In this document: piece by piece, positions 25,638-35,828 of the stretch
Position numbering within the stretch: position 1 is the first letter of the stretch
How the letters are laid out: every line of letters starts with the position of its first letter
Origin: SPDF01 sp963699825
GTDB taxonomy: Bacteria > Gemmatimonadota > Gemmatimonadetes > Gemmatimonadales > GWC2-71-9
NCBI GenBank assembly: GCA_963699825.1
Contig: CAVOVI010000009.1
Coordinates: forward strand, 186,001 to 250,000
DNA: 64,000 nucleotides
Direction of reading: 5' to 3'
Notes under the pieces: generated by a model
Databases searched by the model: none
What the model was told of the DNA's origin: nothing
Seen by the model: only the letters and a program-made list of their open reading frames with translations
Program-made: the position numbers and the translations under genes

Positions 25638-27366
25638 TCAGCGTATCCGCACGATGCCGAAGCGGACGCCCCGGTCGCTGGGGAAGGCTTCACCGCTCTT
25701 GCGCGCCAGGACGACGTCGATTGTCGGGGTGTTGGCCGCCTGGATGACGCGGAGGTGACGGCCCGACCCTGCTCTGAGCGTCCCGGTCCGGCTGTAGGAG
25801 CCCATCGTGCTGTCCGGCCGCAGGGGATACTCCCGCGACACCAGGTCAGGCCGTTGCGCGTGCAGGGTGTCGTAGATGTACCGGAAGTCCCACGCCAGGT
25901 ACTGAAGCCGCGGGTCCACGGGCGTGAATCCGGGAAGATTGTCCAGGTAGTTCGCCAGCTGCCAGGGCGGTACCAGCTGGTCCATGGTGGTGCCGGTGGC
26001 CGCCTCCACGTTCGCACTCCCAACCCGCGTCGTGCCGACCAGTTGTCTCGTCAGGCTCGTCCCCAGCGAGTCGGGGGAGTAGTGATCCGCGAGCCACCGG
26101 ACGAAGAGCCAACTGGCGCCGCGCTCCTCGAGCGTGCCATTCGAGGTGCCGGGGGTGATCAGGAAGTGCGCCTCGGGATTGAAGAGATAATCGTTCGCGT
26201 TGAGCAGGTCGGCCGTGACGAACTGGGCCAGGCGGGAGGACGCGGACCCCTGGCCGGCACCGTCGCCCAGCAGGCGCCCACCGAGTTCCTCCGCGAAATG
26301 GGACAGTCCCTCGTTCAGCCACACCTCTTCCCCGCGCACCCCCGCACGTGCCACCACATGCTGGTTGTAGGAGATCATGTGCTGAAATTCATGCATGAAC
26401 ACGGGAGCGATCTGCTGCTTCACGTACGGCTTCGAGACGGCGCACCCGCTGGCGGTGTTGGGAACCAGGCCGTAGAAGATCTCCGCCTCGTTCGAGCCAG
26501 GGTTGCTCGCGCTGCGCGGGAGCAGGTCCCCCCCGAAGAAGAAGCCGAGGATGATGCCGCCATTGCTGCAGGTGCCGCTGAGGTCGTTCACCGCATCCGT
26601 CAGCAGGAAGATGATCTTGCCGTTGTGGTCGATATCCGATTCGCTGCCGAAGGCGGTCGTGTCGATCTGGTAGATGTTCGGCGCAGCACCTGAGGTCCCG
26701 CCATCGAAGAGCATGCCCAGCGTGTCGATATCCGCCTGGTTGAATCCGCCAGACGGCACGACGTCGTCGAGGAAGATCGCGCCCTTCGAGCCGACGTAGC
26801 GGGCCGTCGCGATGACGGTCCGGAAGGAGGTGCAGGTCGTGTTGCCGCAGACCTTGAAGGTGTCCTTCACGCCCAGCGTCGGCGGTGCGGAAACGAGGAA
26901 GGGGGCACCGGCGCTCACGTGGGCGCCCGGTTCGCCGGCGAGGGCGCGCTCGCGCTGCCGGAGCATCGAGTGAAAATCGTCGGCTGTGGATGGCGGCCGC
27001 CACGCTTCCAGCAGGGGGGACGCGGGCCCCTGCCACGCGGTGGCCGGCACGTTGACGCTGGCGCTGATACCACCCTGCAAGGCGTAGTCGACCGAGATGC
27101 CGGACGAAGTCACCCCACCCGCCGTCGAGAGGGCGGCGATCAGGTACTCCGCCCCGGTCGGCCCCGTTTCCGGGAGCCGGAGGCAGCCGGCCGAGTTCGT
27201 CGGATTGAGGATCCTGAACTCCCCCGGGTCCATCACGGTGGCTGCCGGCCCCGGGTTGCAGGTCAGCGCCGGCACGGTCGGGACCGGTGGGGCTGTCGCC
27301 CCCCGAGCAGGCCGCAGCAACGGCGACGAGCAAGGGGAGTGTGCAACGGGTGTAGACAGCCTTCAC
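25638..27366 (-). CDS. Secreted zinc metallopeptidase lipoprotein, gluzincin type, frameshifted
   Basis: About 575 residues after correction. The GTG at 27366 (GGAG upstream) opens VKAVYTRCTLPLLVAVAAAC, a lipoprotein signal, then GGDSPTG. The body continues one frame over from VPTVPALTCNPG. One extra base in the CCC at about 27280-27282 explains this. Metal motif HEFQHMI near 323 and NEGLSHFAEE about 25 residues later fit an HExxH...E gluzincin, resembling hyicolysin-like (M30) peptidases. Four or more Cys suggest disulfides. A beta-sandwich C-terminal region follows. It is the first gene of the minus-strand run with the PorV-like protein and aminopeptidase. Confidence 0.75.
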
Positions 27367-27432
27367 GGGGGCAGCTCCAGGGCGTCGTCTGCGGGAGGGG
27401 ATAGGGTGCAAAATAAGGCGGCGCAACGGCTT

Positions 27433-27461
27433 TTGACAATCATACGATCGACCGATAGCTT
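27433..27461 (+). promoter_or_regulatory. Sigma70-type promoter for dnaE
   Basis: TTGACA, a 17-base spacer, then TAGCTT. The -35 is a perfect consensus and the -10 keeps the T-A...T frame. It lies about 140 bases before the dnaE start in a divergent intergenic region and points the right way. Confidence 0.6.
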
Positions 27462-27598
27462 CCCTGCTGCGACGGGTTTCGACCGCGTCCCGCGTCCGGG
27501 GCGAGGGACAGAACCCTCTTTCAACGCGTCGCCCCGCCGACCCGCAGGTGTCCCGCCGGACGCCCGAGGCCCCCGGCAGACGGCACGCCCGGCAGGTC

Positions 27599-30500
27599 AT
27601 GGCCTTCGCCCACCTACACACCCACAGTGAATATTCGCTCCTTGACGGAGCGAACCGTCTCGATGCTCTCGTGGACCACGTCCGGGGCATGGGGATGGAC
27701 AGCCTGGCCGTCACCGACCACGGCAACCTCCACGCGGCCTGGTCCTTCTACGAGGCCGCCAAGGCGGCCAAGATCCGCCCCATTCTGGGGTTCGAGGCCT
27801 ACCTCGCCTTCGGCTCCCGGCGCCAGCGGGAAAAGCCCTCCGGGGCCCCCTCCTTCTACAGCCATCTGGTGCTGCTGGCCCAGAACCGGACCGGCTACAA
27901 GAACCTCATCAAGCTGAGTTCGATCGGCTACACCGAGGGGTTCTACCGGCGTCCCCGGATCGACAAGGAAGTGCTCGAAGCGCACTCGGAGGGCATCGTC
28001 TGCCTGGCCGCCTGCCTCTCAGGGGAGGTGGCCCTCTGGTTGCGCCAGGGCAACTACGAGGAGGCTCGGCGGAGCGCGGCGTGGTTCGCCAAGTGCTTCG
28101 GGCCCGACCGCTTCTGGCTCGAAATCCAGAAGCACGGGATTCCCGAGGAGGACCTCGTCACCGAGGGAATGCTGAAGCTGGGCCAGGATCTCGGGCTCGG
28201 TGTCGTGGCCACCAACGATGCCCACTACCTCCGCCGCGAGGACGCCGAGGCGCACGACGTCCTCCTCGCGATCGGCACCGGGGCGGATCTCGACGACCCG
28301 AAGCGGTTCCGCTTCACGGGGCAGGAATCCTACGTGAAGTCGGAGAAGGAGATGCGCGCGCTCTTTCCCGACCACCCCGAGACCATCGACAATACGCAGC
28401 GAGTCGCCGACCTCTGTGAGCTCGACTTCGAGAAGCGGTACTTCCTCCCGAGTTTTCCGCGGCCCGAAGGATACAAGACCGACGAGAGCCTCCTCGATCA
28501 TCTTGCGCGGGCCGGGGCCGCGGAACGGTACGGCTCCCCCCTCCCGGATGCGGTGGTGGAACGCCTCGAGTACGAGCTCGGCGTCATCAACACCGCGGGC
28601 TATGCCGGCTACTTCCTGATCGTGCAGGACTTCATCGCCGCCGCCCGCGAGCGGGGCATCCCGGTCGGGCCGGGCCGAGGCTCGGCCGCCGGCTCCCTGG
28701 TGGCGTACGCGCTCCGCATCACCGATGTCGACCCCCTTCGCTTCGACCTCCTCTTCGAACGATTCCTGAATCCGGAACGCGTGTCGATGCCCGACATCGA
28801 CGTGGACTTCTGTTTCGAGCGACGGGGCGAAGTCATCGAGTATGTGCGGCAGCGATATGGGCGGGAGAGCGTCGGACAGATCGTCACGTTCGGGACGATG
28901 AAGGCGCGCGCCGCGGTCAAGGACGTGGCCCGCGTCCTCAAGATTCCGCCGGGCGAGGCGGACAAGATCACCAAGCTGATCCCGTCCGGCCCGGGCTTCA
29001 ACGTGACCATCCCCGAGGCGGTCAGGAAGGTCAGCGAACTCCGAGACCTGGTGAAGGGCAACCCCGTCTACGAGCGCTTGATGGACCTGAGCTCGCGGAT
29101 CGAGGGCGTGTCCCGTCACCTGTCGGTGCACGCGGCGGGCGTCGTCATCGCCCCGGGCCCGCTCCCCGACTACGTGCCCGTCTGCACGACGCCGACCAAG
29201 GGTGCCGGCCAGTCGGCCGGCGGCGAAGACGTCATGATCACGCAGTACGAGATGGGCGCGCTCGAGAAGGTCGGGATGCTCAAGATGGACATCCTCGGCC
29301 TCAAGACGCTCACGGTGATCCACGACGCGATGAAGATGATCGCCAGCCGGCACGGCACCTCGCCCGACCTCTCCAGCACGACCTACGATGACCCGAAGGT
29401 GTACGCACTGCTCCGGGACGGCCGCACCGCCGGCGTCTTCCAGTTCGAGTCGGCGCTCGCCACCGAGACGCTCCGCGCCATGCGGTGCGACCGGTTCGAC
29501 GACCTGGTGGCCACCAACGCCCTGCTTCGCCCCGGACCGCTCGACGCCGGCATGCACACGGTGTTCATCAAGCGGAAGCTGGGTCAGGAGGCGGTCACCT
29601 ATCCGCATCCCTCGCTGAAGGGGATCCTGGAGCCGACCTACGGCGTCATCACCTACCAGGAACAGGTGATGCGCATCGCGAACGTGCTGGCCGGATTCAG
29701 CCTCGCCGAAGCCGACGTGTTGCGGAAGGCGGTCGGCAAGAAGGACGAGGCCCTCATCAAGCAGGAAGTCGGGCGGTTTGTCGAGCGTGCCATGGCCCAG
29801 GGACACCCCCGCCGCCTCGCCGAAGAGCTCGGGGCACAGATCGAGACCTTCGGTCGCTACGGCTTCAACAAGTCGCACTCCGTCGCGTACTCGGTGCTCT
29901 CATACCAGACGGCCTGGCTCAAGGCGCACTACCCCGCCGAGTTCATGGCCGCGCTGCTCAGTTCGGAAATCGGCAACACCGACAAGGTGGTGCAGTACAT
30001 CAACGAGGCACGGGAGCTGGGGCTGGAGGTGCTCCCGCCGGACGTGAACGAATCAGGATTCAAGTTTACCGTTGTCGGGGACAACCGACTGCGGTTCGGG
30101 CTCGGCGCCGTTCGTAACGTCGGCGCCGGCGTCATCGAGTCGATGATCGGCGCGCGTCAGGACGGTCCCTTCCACGATCTCTGGGACTTTGTCAGCCGGA
30201 TCGACCTGCGCCTCGGCAACCGTCGGGTGATCGAGTCCCTGATCGTCGCCGGGGCGTGCGACGGTCTCGGAGGACACCGCCGGCAATACCTCGAAGCCCT
30301 CGACACCGCGCTCGGCGAAGCCCAGCTCCGGCAGCAGGAGCGCGAGGCGGGTCAATCGTCGCTGTTCGGTGAGGTCCTGGCGACATCCAAACCGGCCGGC
30401 CACAATCTCCCCGACGTGCCACCGCTGCCCGAGGCCGAGCGGCTGACCCGTGAAAAGGAAGTGATCGGGTTCTTCATCTCCGGCCACCCCCTGGAGCGTT

Positions 30501-31081
30501 TTCGGGCCGAGGTGGAGCTCTTCGGCACGCGGACGACAGCCACGCTCCATGAATGGAGCGAACACGAGGTCAGCGTCGCGGCGGTTGTCACGGGGCTGAA
30601 GCGCCAGATTTCGAAGAAGACGGGCAAGGAGTACGCGCGACTCACCCTCGAGGACTTCCACGGAACCTCGGAGGCGATCGTCTTCCCTGACGCCTGGGCC
30701 AAGTTGAACCAGGTCATCACGGCCGATGCGGCCATCCTCCTCGGTGGCGGCTACAGCGCGCGGGATCGCGGGGAGGACCGGGCTCCATTCGTGGTCGAAT
30801 CGGCCCGACCCCTCGGTGAGCTCCGGGAGAGCGGCGCCCTGGGGGTCAGCCTCCGCTGGCGCGCACCGGACGCCCCCCCACCCGACGCGGTCAAGGCCGC
30901 CGCGGCCCTGTGTGCATCGCATCCGGGGCCGGCGCCGGTCTATATTGAATGGAGCGACGGCAACGGCGAGGCCCTGCGGCTTCGCGCGCGCCGTCTTCGC
31001 ATTGCCCCCGACGAAGACCTCCTCCGGGCCCTCCGCGACCTGCTGGGCGCCGGTGCCGTTCACTACGTGAAGGCGGGCTGA
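27599..31081 (+). CDS. dnaE: DNA polymerase III alpha subunit
   Basis: 1160 residues, the replicative polymerase (DnaE1 length). N-terminal PHP domain with FAHLHTHSEYSLLDG (4-18) and AVTDHGNL (about 38-46), polymerase domain with GPGRGSAAGSLVAYAL (about 357) and the catalytic Asp pair in MPDIDVDF (about 396). The thumb and finger regions and RYGFNKSHSVAYSVLSYQTAWLKAHYP are present. A C-terminal OB-fold follows (VTGLKRQISKKTGKEYARLTLEDF). I place the start at the ATG at 27599, because the homologous sequence begins with AHLHTHS. No interruption is seen over 3.5 kb. Followed three bases later by accA. Confidence 0.97.
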   Translation: MAFAHLHTHSEYSLLDGANRLDALVDHVRGMGMDSLAVTDHGNLHAAWSFYEAAKAAKIRPILGFEAYLAFGSRRQREKPSGAPSFYSHLVLLAQNRTGYKNLIKLSSIGYTEGFYRRPRIDKEVLEAHSEGIVCLAACLSGEVALWLRQGNYEEARRSAAWFAKCFGPDRFWLEIQKHGIPEEDLVTEGMLKLGQDLGLGVVATNDAHYLRREDAEAHDVLLAIGTGADLDDPKRFRFTGQESYVKSEKEMRALFPDHPETIDNTQRVADLCELDFEKRYFLPSFPRPEGYKTDESLLDHLARAGAAERYGSPLPDAVVERLEYELGVINTAGYAGYFLIVQDFIAAARERGIPVGPGRGSAAGSLVAYALRITDVDPLRFDLLFERFLNPERVSMPDIDVDFCFERRGEVIEYVRQRYGRESVGQIVTFGTMKARAAVKDVARVLKIPPGEADKITKLIPSGPGFNVTIPEAVRKVSELRDLVKGNPVYERLMDLSSRIEGVSRHLSVHAAGVVIAPGPLPDYVPVCTTPTKGAGQSAGGEDVMITQYEMGALEKVGMLKMDILGLKTLTVIHDAMKMIASRHGTSPDLSSTTYDDPKVYALLRDGRTAGVFQFESALATETLRAMRCDRFDDLVATNALLRPGPLDAGMHTVFIKRKLGQEAVTYPHPSLKGILEPTYGVITYQEQVMRIANVLAGFSLAEADVLRKAVGKKDEALIKQEVGRFVERAMAQGHPRRLAEELGAQIETFGRYGFNKSHSVAYSVLSYQTAWLKAHYPAEFMAALLSSEIGNTDKVVQYINEARELGLEVLPPDVNESGFKFTVVGDNRLRFGLGAVRNVGAGVIESMIGARQDGPFHDLWDFVSRIDLRLGNRRVIESLIVAGACDGLGGHRRQYLEALDTALGEAQLRQQEREAGQSSLFGEVLATSKPAGHNLPDVPPLPEAERLTREKEVIGFFISGHPLERFRAEVELFGTRTTATLHEWSEHEVSVAAVVTGLKRQISKKTGKEYARLTLEDFHGTSEAIVFPDAWAKLNQVITADAAILLGGGYSARDRGEDRAPFVVESARPLGELRESGALGVSLRWRAPDAPPPDAVKAAAALCASHPGPAPVYIEWSDGNGEALRLRARRLRIAPDEDLLRALRDLLGAGAVHYVKAG

Positions 31082-31083
31082 TT

Positions 31084-32046
31084 ATGGCGACGGTCTACAC
31101 ACTCGAATTCGAGAAACCGCTCCAGGAGCTCGACCGGCAGATCACGGAACTCCGCCGCAGCAGCACCGAAGGCGGCACCGACCTGACGGAGGAGATCACG
31201 GCCCTGGAGGCGAAGCTCGCCGCCCAGCGTGACGAGATCTACCGCAACCTGACGCCGATTCAGCGCGTCATGGTGGCCCGGCATCCGCGTCGACCCTACA
31301 CCCTCGACTACCTCAGCACGATCTTCACCGACTTCATCGAACTGCACGGCGACCGCCTCTTCCGCGACGACCCAGCCATCGTCGGCGGGTGGGCTCGGCT
31401 CGGCGGGCAGAGCGTCATGGTGATCGGCCACCAAAAGGGGCGCGACACGAAGGACAATCTTCGCCGCAACTTCGGCATGCCGCACCCCGAGGGCTACCGG
31501 AAGGCACTCCGCCTGATGAAGCTCGCCGCGCGGTTCGGCGCCCCGGTGATCACGCTGATCGACACCGACGGCGCCTACCCGGGGCTGGGCGCCGAAGAGC
31601 GCGGACAGTCCGAAGCGCTGGCGCGCAACATCCTGGAAATGTCGGTGCTGCCGACGCCCATCGTCGCCATCGTGATCGGCGTCGGCGGATCGGGCGGGGC
31701 CCTCGCGCTCGGTGTGGCCGACCGGGTGCTCATGCTCGAGAACTCCATCTACTCCGTCATTTCGCCGGAGGGATGCGCCGCCATCCTCTGGAAGGACGCC
31801 TCGCAGCGGGAACGTGCGGCGGAGGCGCTGAAGCTCACCGCGGCCGATCTCCTGCGACTCAAGGTGATTGATGAGATCATCCCTGAACCGGCGGGTGGCG
31901 CCCATACCGATCACGACGCCACCGGCGAAGCGGTGCGGGAAGCGCTGCTGCGAAACGTGGGCGAATTGCGGAAGGTCAAGCCCGAGAAACTGGTCCGCCG
32001 CCGCGCCGAGAAATACGGCGCGATGGGCGCCTACACCGAGGCCTGA
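31084..32046 (+). CDS. accA: Acetyl-CoA carboxylase carboxyltransferase, alpha subunit
   Basis: 320 residues. With AccD it moves the carboxyl group from biotin to acetyl-CoA, the first step in fatty acid synthesis. N-terminal LEFEKPLQELDRQITELR with a short coiled coil, then the carboxylase core: RPYTLDYLSTIFTDFIELHGDRLFRDDPAIVGG, NFGMPHPEGYRKALRLMKLA, DTDGAYPGLGAEERGQSEAIA-like block, and GVGGSGGALALGVADRVLMLENSIYSVISPEGCAAILWKD (two adjacent oxyanion-hole segments). accD is not in this window. It sits between dnaE and ricT with almost no gaps; dnaE-accA adjacency is common in bacteria. Confidence 0.97.
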   Translation: MATVYTLEFEKPLQELDRQITELRRSSTEGGTDLTEEITALEAKLAAQRDEIYRNLTPIQRVMVARHPRRPYTLDYLSTIFTDFIELHGDRLFRDDPAIVGGWARLGGQSVMVIGHQKGRDTKDNLRRNFGMPHPEGYRKALRLMKLAARFGAPVITLIDTDGAYPGLGAEERGQSEALARNILEMSVLPTPIVAIVIGVGGSGGALALGVADRVLMLENSIYSVISPEGCAAILWKDASQRERAAEALKLTAADLLRLKVIDEIIPEPAGGAHTDHDATGEAVREALLRNVGELRKVKPEKLVRRRAEKYGAMGAYTEA

Positions 32047-33251
32047 TGCCGCAAACCGTGGAAGTCCGGTTCAAGGGGAACCGGAAGGGGCTCTATGACT
32101 GGGCGGGCGAGGACGAGCAGCTGCGTATGCGCGATGCTGTCATCGTGGACGCCGACCGCGGACAGGACCTCGGACGGATCAGCGCCGTAGGCGAGACCGC
32201 CCTCAAGAAGTGCGGGTCGAGCTGCGGCGGCTGCGCGTCGGGCGAGGCGCCGCCTGGCGACCGCCCCCCTGTCCTGCGCATCGCCACCCACGCCGACGTG
32301 TCGACGCACGAGGAACTCCGCCGCTCGGAGGAGGACGTCCGGCGCCAGATCCTCGGCCGCGTGCGCGCGCACAATCTGCCGATGAAGATCAGCGACGCGG
32401 AGTGGCAGTGGGACCGGAAGAAGCTCACGGTCTATTTCACCTCCGACAAGCGGGTGGACTTTCGGAACCTGGTGCGTGAACTCGCCGGACAGTTCAAGAC
32501 CCGCATCGAGCTGCGCCAGATCGGGGTCCGCGACGAGGCCGCCCGTCTCTCCGGTGTGGGGCGGTGCGGCCGGGAGTACTGCTGCTCGACCTGGCTCACG
32601 GAGCTCTCTCCAGTCAACCTCGGACTCGCCAAGGATCAGCGCCTCTCACTGAACCCCTCCCAGATTTCCGGCGGATGTGGCCGGCTCCTCTGCTGCCTCA
32701 AGTACGAGCATGAGTTCTATGTGACAACCCGAAAGCGCTTCCCCAAGGAAGGCCGGATGGTCGTCACGTCGCTCGGGCAGGAGAAGGTGGTGGCCGTCGA
32801 CCTCTTCCGGGAGCGCGTCTTCCTGCGGAATGGAGAGGGCACGCGGATCGTGCCGCTGCTCCAGCTCAAGGAAGAGGTCGATGCGGCGGCTGGCTCCGTT
32901 GCGACGGCGCCTCCGGCACCGGAGGCCCGGCCGCCTCGCCAGAGCGCACCACGCGCCTCCAAGCCGGAGGCCAGCCCCGCACCCGCGCCCAAGTCCGAGC
33001 CAGCATCTCCGCCGGACGATGCCACGCCCGCCACCCCCAGGTCGAAGCGGCGCCGCAGAGGTCGGCGGCGGCGGGGTGCGGCGGCTCCGGCGGCCCACCG
33101 AAGGGCGGAAACTGAGTGGCGCGCTTCTACATCACGACCGCCATCGACTACGCCAACGGCGATCCCCACCTCGGGCACGCGTACGAGAAGGTCGGCGCCG
33201 ACGCGATTGCCCGCTACCACCGGCTCCGCGGTGATGACGTCTGGTTCCTGA
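32046..33251 (+). CDS. ricT: PSP1-domain protein RicT (YaaT-like)
   Basis: Iron-sulfur protein of the RicT/PSP1 family. In Bacillus, RicT with RicA and RicF guides RNase Y processing; partners are not seen here. Cys-rich blocks: KKCGSSCGGC (about 55), GRCGREYCCS (about 173) and GGCGRLLCCLKYE (about 209), inside the PSP1 core (SDAEWQWDRKKLTVYFTSDKRVDFRNLVRELA). A Pro/Ala-rich linker and a basic tail (SKRRRRGRRRRG) follow. As read, it runs 135 bases into metG to 33251. A one-base correction in the G-rich tail would end it at the TGA at 33113-33115, directly against the metG start, which I think is the true end. The start overlaps the accA stop. Confidence 0.85.
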   Translation: MPQTVEVRFKGNRKGLYDWAGEDEQLRMRDAVIVDADRGQDLGRISAVGETALKKCGSSCGGCASGEAPPGDRPPVLRIATHADVSTHEELRRSEEDVRRQILGRVRAHNLPMKISDAEWQWDRKKLTVYFTSDKRVDFRNLVRELAGQFKTRIELRQIGVRDEAARLSGVGRCGREYCCSTWLTELSPVNLGLAKDQRLSLNPSQISGGCGRLLCCLKYEHEFYVTTRKRFPKEGRMVVTSLGQEKVVAVDLFRERVFLRNGEGTRIVPLLQLKEEVDAAAGSVATAPPAPEARPPRQSAPRASKPEASPAPAPKSEPASPPDDATPATPRSKRRRRGRRRRGAAAPAAHRRAETEWRASTSRPPSTTPTAIPTSGTRTRRSAPTRLPATTGSAVMTSGS

Positions 33252-34642
33252 TCGGCATGGACGAGCATGGGCAGAAGGTGGCCCAGGCGGCAGCCGCGGA
33301 AGACCTGGCGCCGCAGGAGCTCGTCGACCGGGTCGCCGTGCGATTCGAGGCGATGTGGAAGCGGCTGGGCCTCTCGCACGACCAGTTCATCCGGACCACC
33401 GCCGAGGCGCACAAGGCGGGGGTGGTGGAACTCATCGAGCGGATCTTCGAACGGAACCCCGACGATTTCTACGAACAGTCGTACCGGGGGCGCTACTGCG
33501 TGGGATGCGAAGCGTTCAAGCAAGACAATGAAATCTCCGAGGACCGCTGCTCGCTCCACCCGACGCGCACGCTGGAATGGGTGGAGGAGCGCAACTGGTT
33601 CTTCCGCCTCTCGCGGTATCGCGACTTCCTTCTCGAGTTGATCGAGGGGAATCGCGAATTCGTGCAGCCGGAGAGCCGGCGCAACGAGATTCTCGCGCTG
33701 CTCCGCCAGGGGCTCGACGACATCTCGGCGAGCCGGTCGCGTTTCACCTGGGGGGTCCCCTTCCCGCGGCCCACCAGCCAGGGGGAGCAGCAGACCACCT
33801 ACGTCTGGTTCGATGCGCTGCCGAACTACTGGACCGCGACACGCGCCCCCGAGTCTCGCGCGGAGTGGCCGGCACAGCTGCACGTGATCGGCAAGGACAT
33901 CACCCGCTTCCACTGCGTCATCTGGCCCGCCATGCTCCGTGCGGCGGGCCTCCCTCTCCCCCAGCAGGTGTGGGCGCACGGCTTCGTGTACTTCCGGGGC
34001 GAGCGCTTCAGCAAGAGCGCCGGCACGAAGCTCGACCTCGGCGAGGCGATCGACCGGTTCGGGCCCGATGCCTTCCGCTATTTCCTCCTGCGGGAGATTC
34101 CCTGGGACAGCGACGGCAACTTCACGTGGGATCGGTTCGTCGATCTCTATACGGCCGACCTGGCCGACGGGCTGGGAAACCTCGCCAGCCGCTCCCTCGC
34201 GATGCTGGCGAAGTACCGTGACGGCAAGGTGCCCGAGGCCGGCGAGAGTTCGCTCGATCAGGCGGGGATCGAGTCGATCCGGGCCTACGAGGAGGCGATG
34301 GGGTGCAACGATTTGCGCGGTGCGGCCGAAGCGGCGTGGCGGATCGTTACGGCAGCTAACCAGTATATCGTGCAGACTGCCCCATGGGTTCTGGCCAAGG
34401 CGGGGAAGGACGAAGAGCTCGACACCGCCCTCGCCTCCCTGGCCCGCTGCCTCTATCGTCTGGCCGTATTGGCGAGCCCCCTGATGCCCGGGAAGGCGGA
34501 GGAACTCTGGAACGCTCTGGGGCAGGAGGGGGCTGCCTCGACCGCGAGCTGGGCCTCCCTGGATGCACCTCCCGTGGCCGGTACCTCGACGCACAAGCCC
34601 GAGGGGCTCTTTCCACGGCCGGAACCAACCGCAAGTAGTTGA
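33116..34642 (+). CDS. metG: Methionyl-tRNA synthetase
   Basis: 508 residues, class I synthetase, shorter form without the C-terminal EMAP-like tRNA-binding domain. HIGH motif as PHLGHAYE near 17-24, zinc knob CVGC (about 128) with CSLH (about 144), so only one knuckle with a Cys3His set, then YVWFDALPNYW, HVIGKDITRFHCVIWPAML, and KMSKS as FSKSAGTKL (about 298). Anticodon-binding helices follow, with NQYIVQTAPWVLAK. GTG start, directly behind ricT. Charges Met for the initiator tRNA at 53082 among others. Confidence 0.95.
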   Translation: MARFYITTAIDYANGDPHLGHAYEKVGADAIARYHRLRGDDVWFLIGMDEHGQKVAQAAAAEDLAPQELVDRVAVRFEAMWKRLGLSHDQFIRTTAEAHKAGVVELIERIFERNPDDFYEQSYRGRYCVGCEAFKQDNEISEDRCSLHPTRTLEWVEERNWFFRLSRYRDFLLELIEGNREFVQPESRRNEILALLRQGLDDISASRSRFTWGVPFPRPTSQGEQQTTYVWFDALPNYWTATRAPESRAEWPAQLHVIGKDITRFHCVIWPAMLRAAGLPLPQQVWAHGFVYFRGERFSKSAGTKLDLGEAIDRFGPDAFRYFLLREIPWDSDGNFTWDRFVDLYTADLADGLGNLASRSLAMLAKYRDGKVPEAGESSLDQAGIESIRAYEEAMGCNDLRGAAEAAWRIVTAANQYIVQTAPWVLAKAGKDEELDTALASLARCLYRLAVLASPLMPGKAEELWNALGQEGAASTASWASLDAPPVAGTSTHKPEGLFPRPEPTASS

Positions 34643-34674
34643 TTGGCAATATCTTACCGCACAAACACCACACC

Positions 34675-34703
34675 TTGACTTAGGCGGTACCGGGGCCCAT
34701 TTT
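34675..34703 (+). promoter_or_regulatory. Candidate sigma70 promoter for the M23 peptidase gene
   Basis: TTGACT, a 17-base spacer, then CATTTT. It falls just after the metG stop and about 110 bases before the peptidase start at 34817. Confidence 0.45.
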
Positions 34704-34816
34704 TCATGCTTGTGGGCAATCGGTCTCCGGAGATCGTCCTGAGACCGACAGGACTGGCAGGCGGCCCGTGGATTGCGTTAGAACCGCCCCAGACAATCTG
34801 TGCAAAGGTTGGTGGA

Positions 34817-35743
34817 ATGGCTGATCGTCGCTGGACGTTCATGGTGGTACCCGAGGGGACTGGCGCGTCGAAGGCTATCCAGGTCTCTCAATCCGTCCTG
34901 AAGCTCGGGGCGATTGGGTTGGGCCTGTTTGTCCTGCTCGCCCTGGTGCTCGGCTACGCAACCGTGAGCCGCAGCGTCGATCTCTCCCGGGCCGCCCGCC
35001 TCGAGCGTGAGAACCAGCAACTCGCCGCCACCCTCGGCCAGCTCAACGCCCAGATCGCCACTCTCTCTGACACCCTCGGGCGCATCACGCAGCGCGACGC
35101 CCGAATCCGCCTCCTGGCCAATCTCGAGCCGACCGACCCCCAGGTGCTGCAGGCGGGCATCGGCGGACCGGCCCCTGAGGGTACCTCCGACGGCGCCCCC
35201 CGCAGTGAGCTCGCACGCCAGGCCACGGAAGTCTCCGTCGACCTGAATGCGCTCATTCGGCGAGCCAATCTCCTCGCCTATTCGTTCGACGAAGCCGCCG
35301 ACAGCCTCGAGTCCCATCGAGACCGTCTTGCAGCCCTGCCGTCGATCCTGCCCACACAGGGCTGGTTGACCAGCGCATTCAGCTCCATGCGCGAGCATCC
35401 GGTGCTGCACGTGGCCCGGGCCCACGAGGGCATCGACGTGGTGGCCCCGATGGGCGCCCCGATCGAAGCCCCCGCCGCCGGCAAGGTGGTCCAGGCTGGC
35501 TGGGAAACCGGCTACGGCTACTCCGTCTCGATCGATCACGGCTACGGCATCACCACCCGGTTCGCCCACGCCTCCAAGCTGCTGGTCCGCCGCGGTGACA
35601 AGGTGGAGCGCGGTCAGCGTATCGCCTTGGTCGGCAATACCGGCCTCGCGACCGGCCCGCACCTTCACTACGAGGTGCACGTTCGCGGCCGCGCGGTGAA
35701 TCCGCTGAACTACGTCCTGCCGGCAGGGGTGGTAACGGACTGA
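34817..35743 (+). CDS. M23-family peptidoglycan endopeptidase, membrane-anchored
   Basis: 308 residues from the ATG at 34817. One membrane segment (about 32-55, LGLFVLLALVLGYATV), a coiled coil (about 60-95, LERENQQLAATLGQLNAQI), a linker, and a C-terminal LytM/M23 domain. Zinc motifs: HEGIDVVAP (about 203), with the Asp ligand, and GPHLHYEVHV (about 281). Looks catalytically complete, unlike EnvC/NlpD-type regulators. It should cut peptide crosslinks in the periplasm. An in-frame ATG at 34706 would add 37 residues that lack homology-like character, so I prefer the later start. A strong terminator follows. Confidence 0.85.
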   Translation: MADRRWTFMVVPEGTGASKAIQVSQSVLKLGAIGLGLFVLLALVLGYATVSRSVDLSRAARLERENQQLAATLGQLNAQIATLSDTLGRITQRDARIRLLANLEPTDPQVLQAGIGGPAPEGTSDGAPRSELARQATEVSVDLNALIRRANLLAYSFDEAADSLESHRDRLAALPSILPTQGWLTSAFSSMREHPVLHVARAHEGIDVVAPMGAPIEAPAAGKVVQAGWETGYGYSVSIDHGYGITTRFAHASKLLVRRGDKVERGQRIALVGNTGLATGPHLHYEVHVRGRAVNPLNYVLPAGVVTD

Positions 35744-35786
35744 CAGCGGGGAAGCGGGGAAGCGGGGAGCGGGGGCAGAAGATACG

Positions 35787-35826
35787 AACGGTGGGTTCCA
35801 CACGGAACCCACCGTTTTGGTTTTCG
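35787..35826 (+). terminator. Terminator of the M23 peptidase gene
   Basis: AACGGTGGGTTCC / GGAACCCACCGTT perfect hairpin with loop ACAC, followed by TTGGTTTTC, 43 bases after the stop. Confidence 0.85.
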
Positions 35827-35828
35827 GT

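Noticed and set aside
32046..34642. Possible ricT-metG fusion
   Set aside because: The two are in different frames and metG has its own start; the overlap most likely comes from a base error in the ricT tail.
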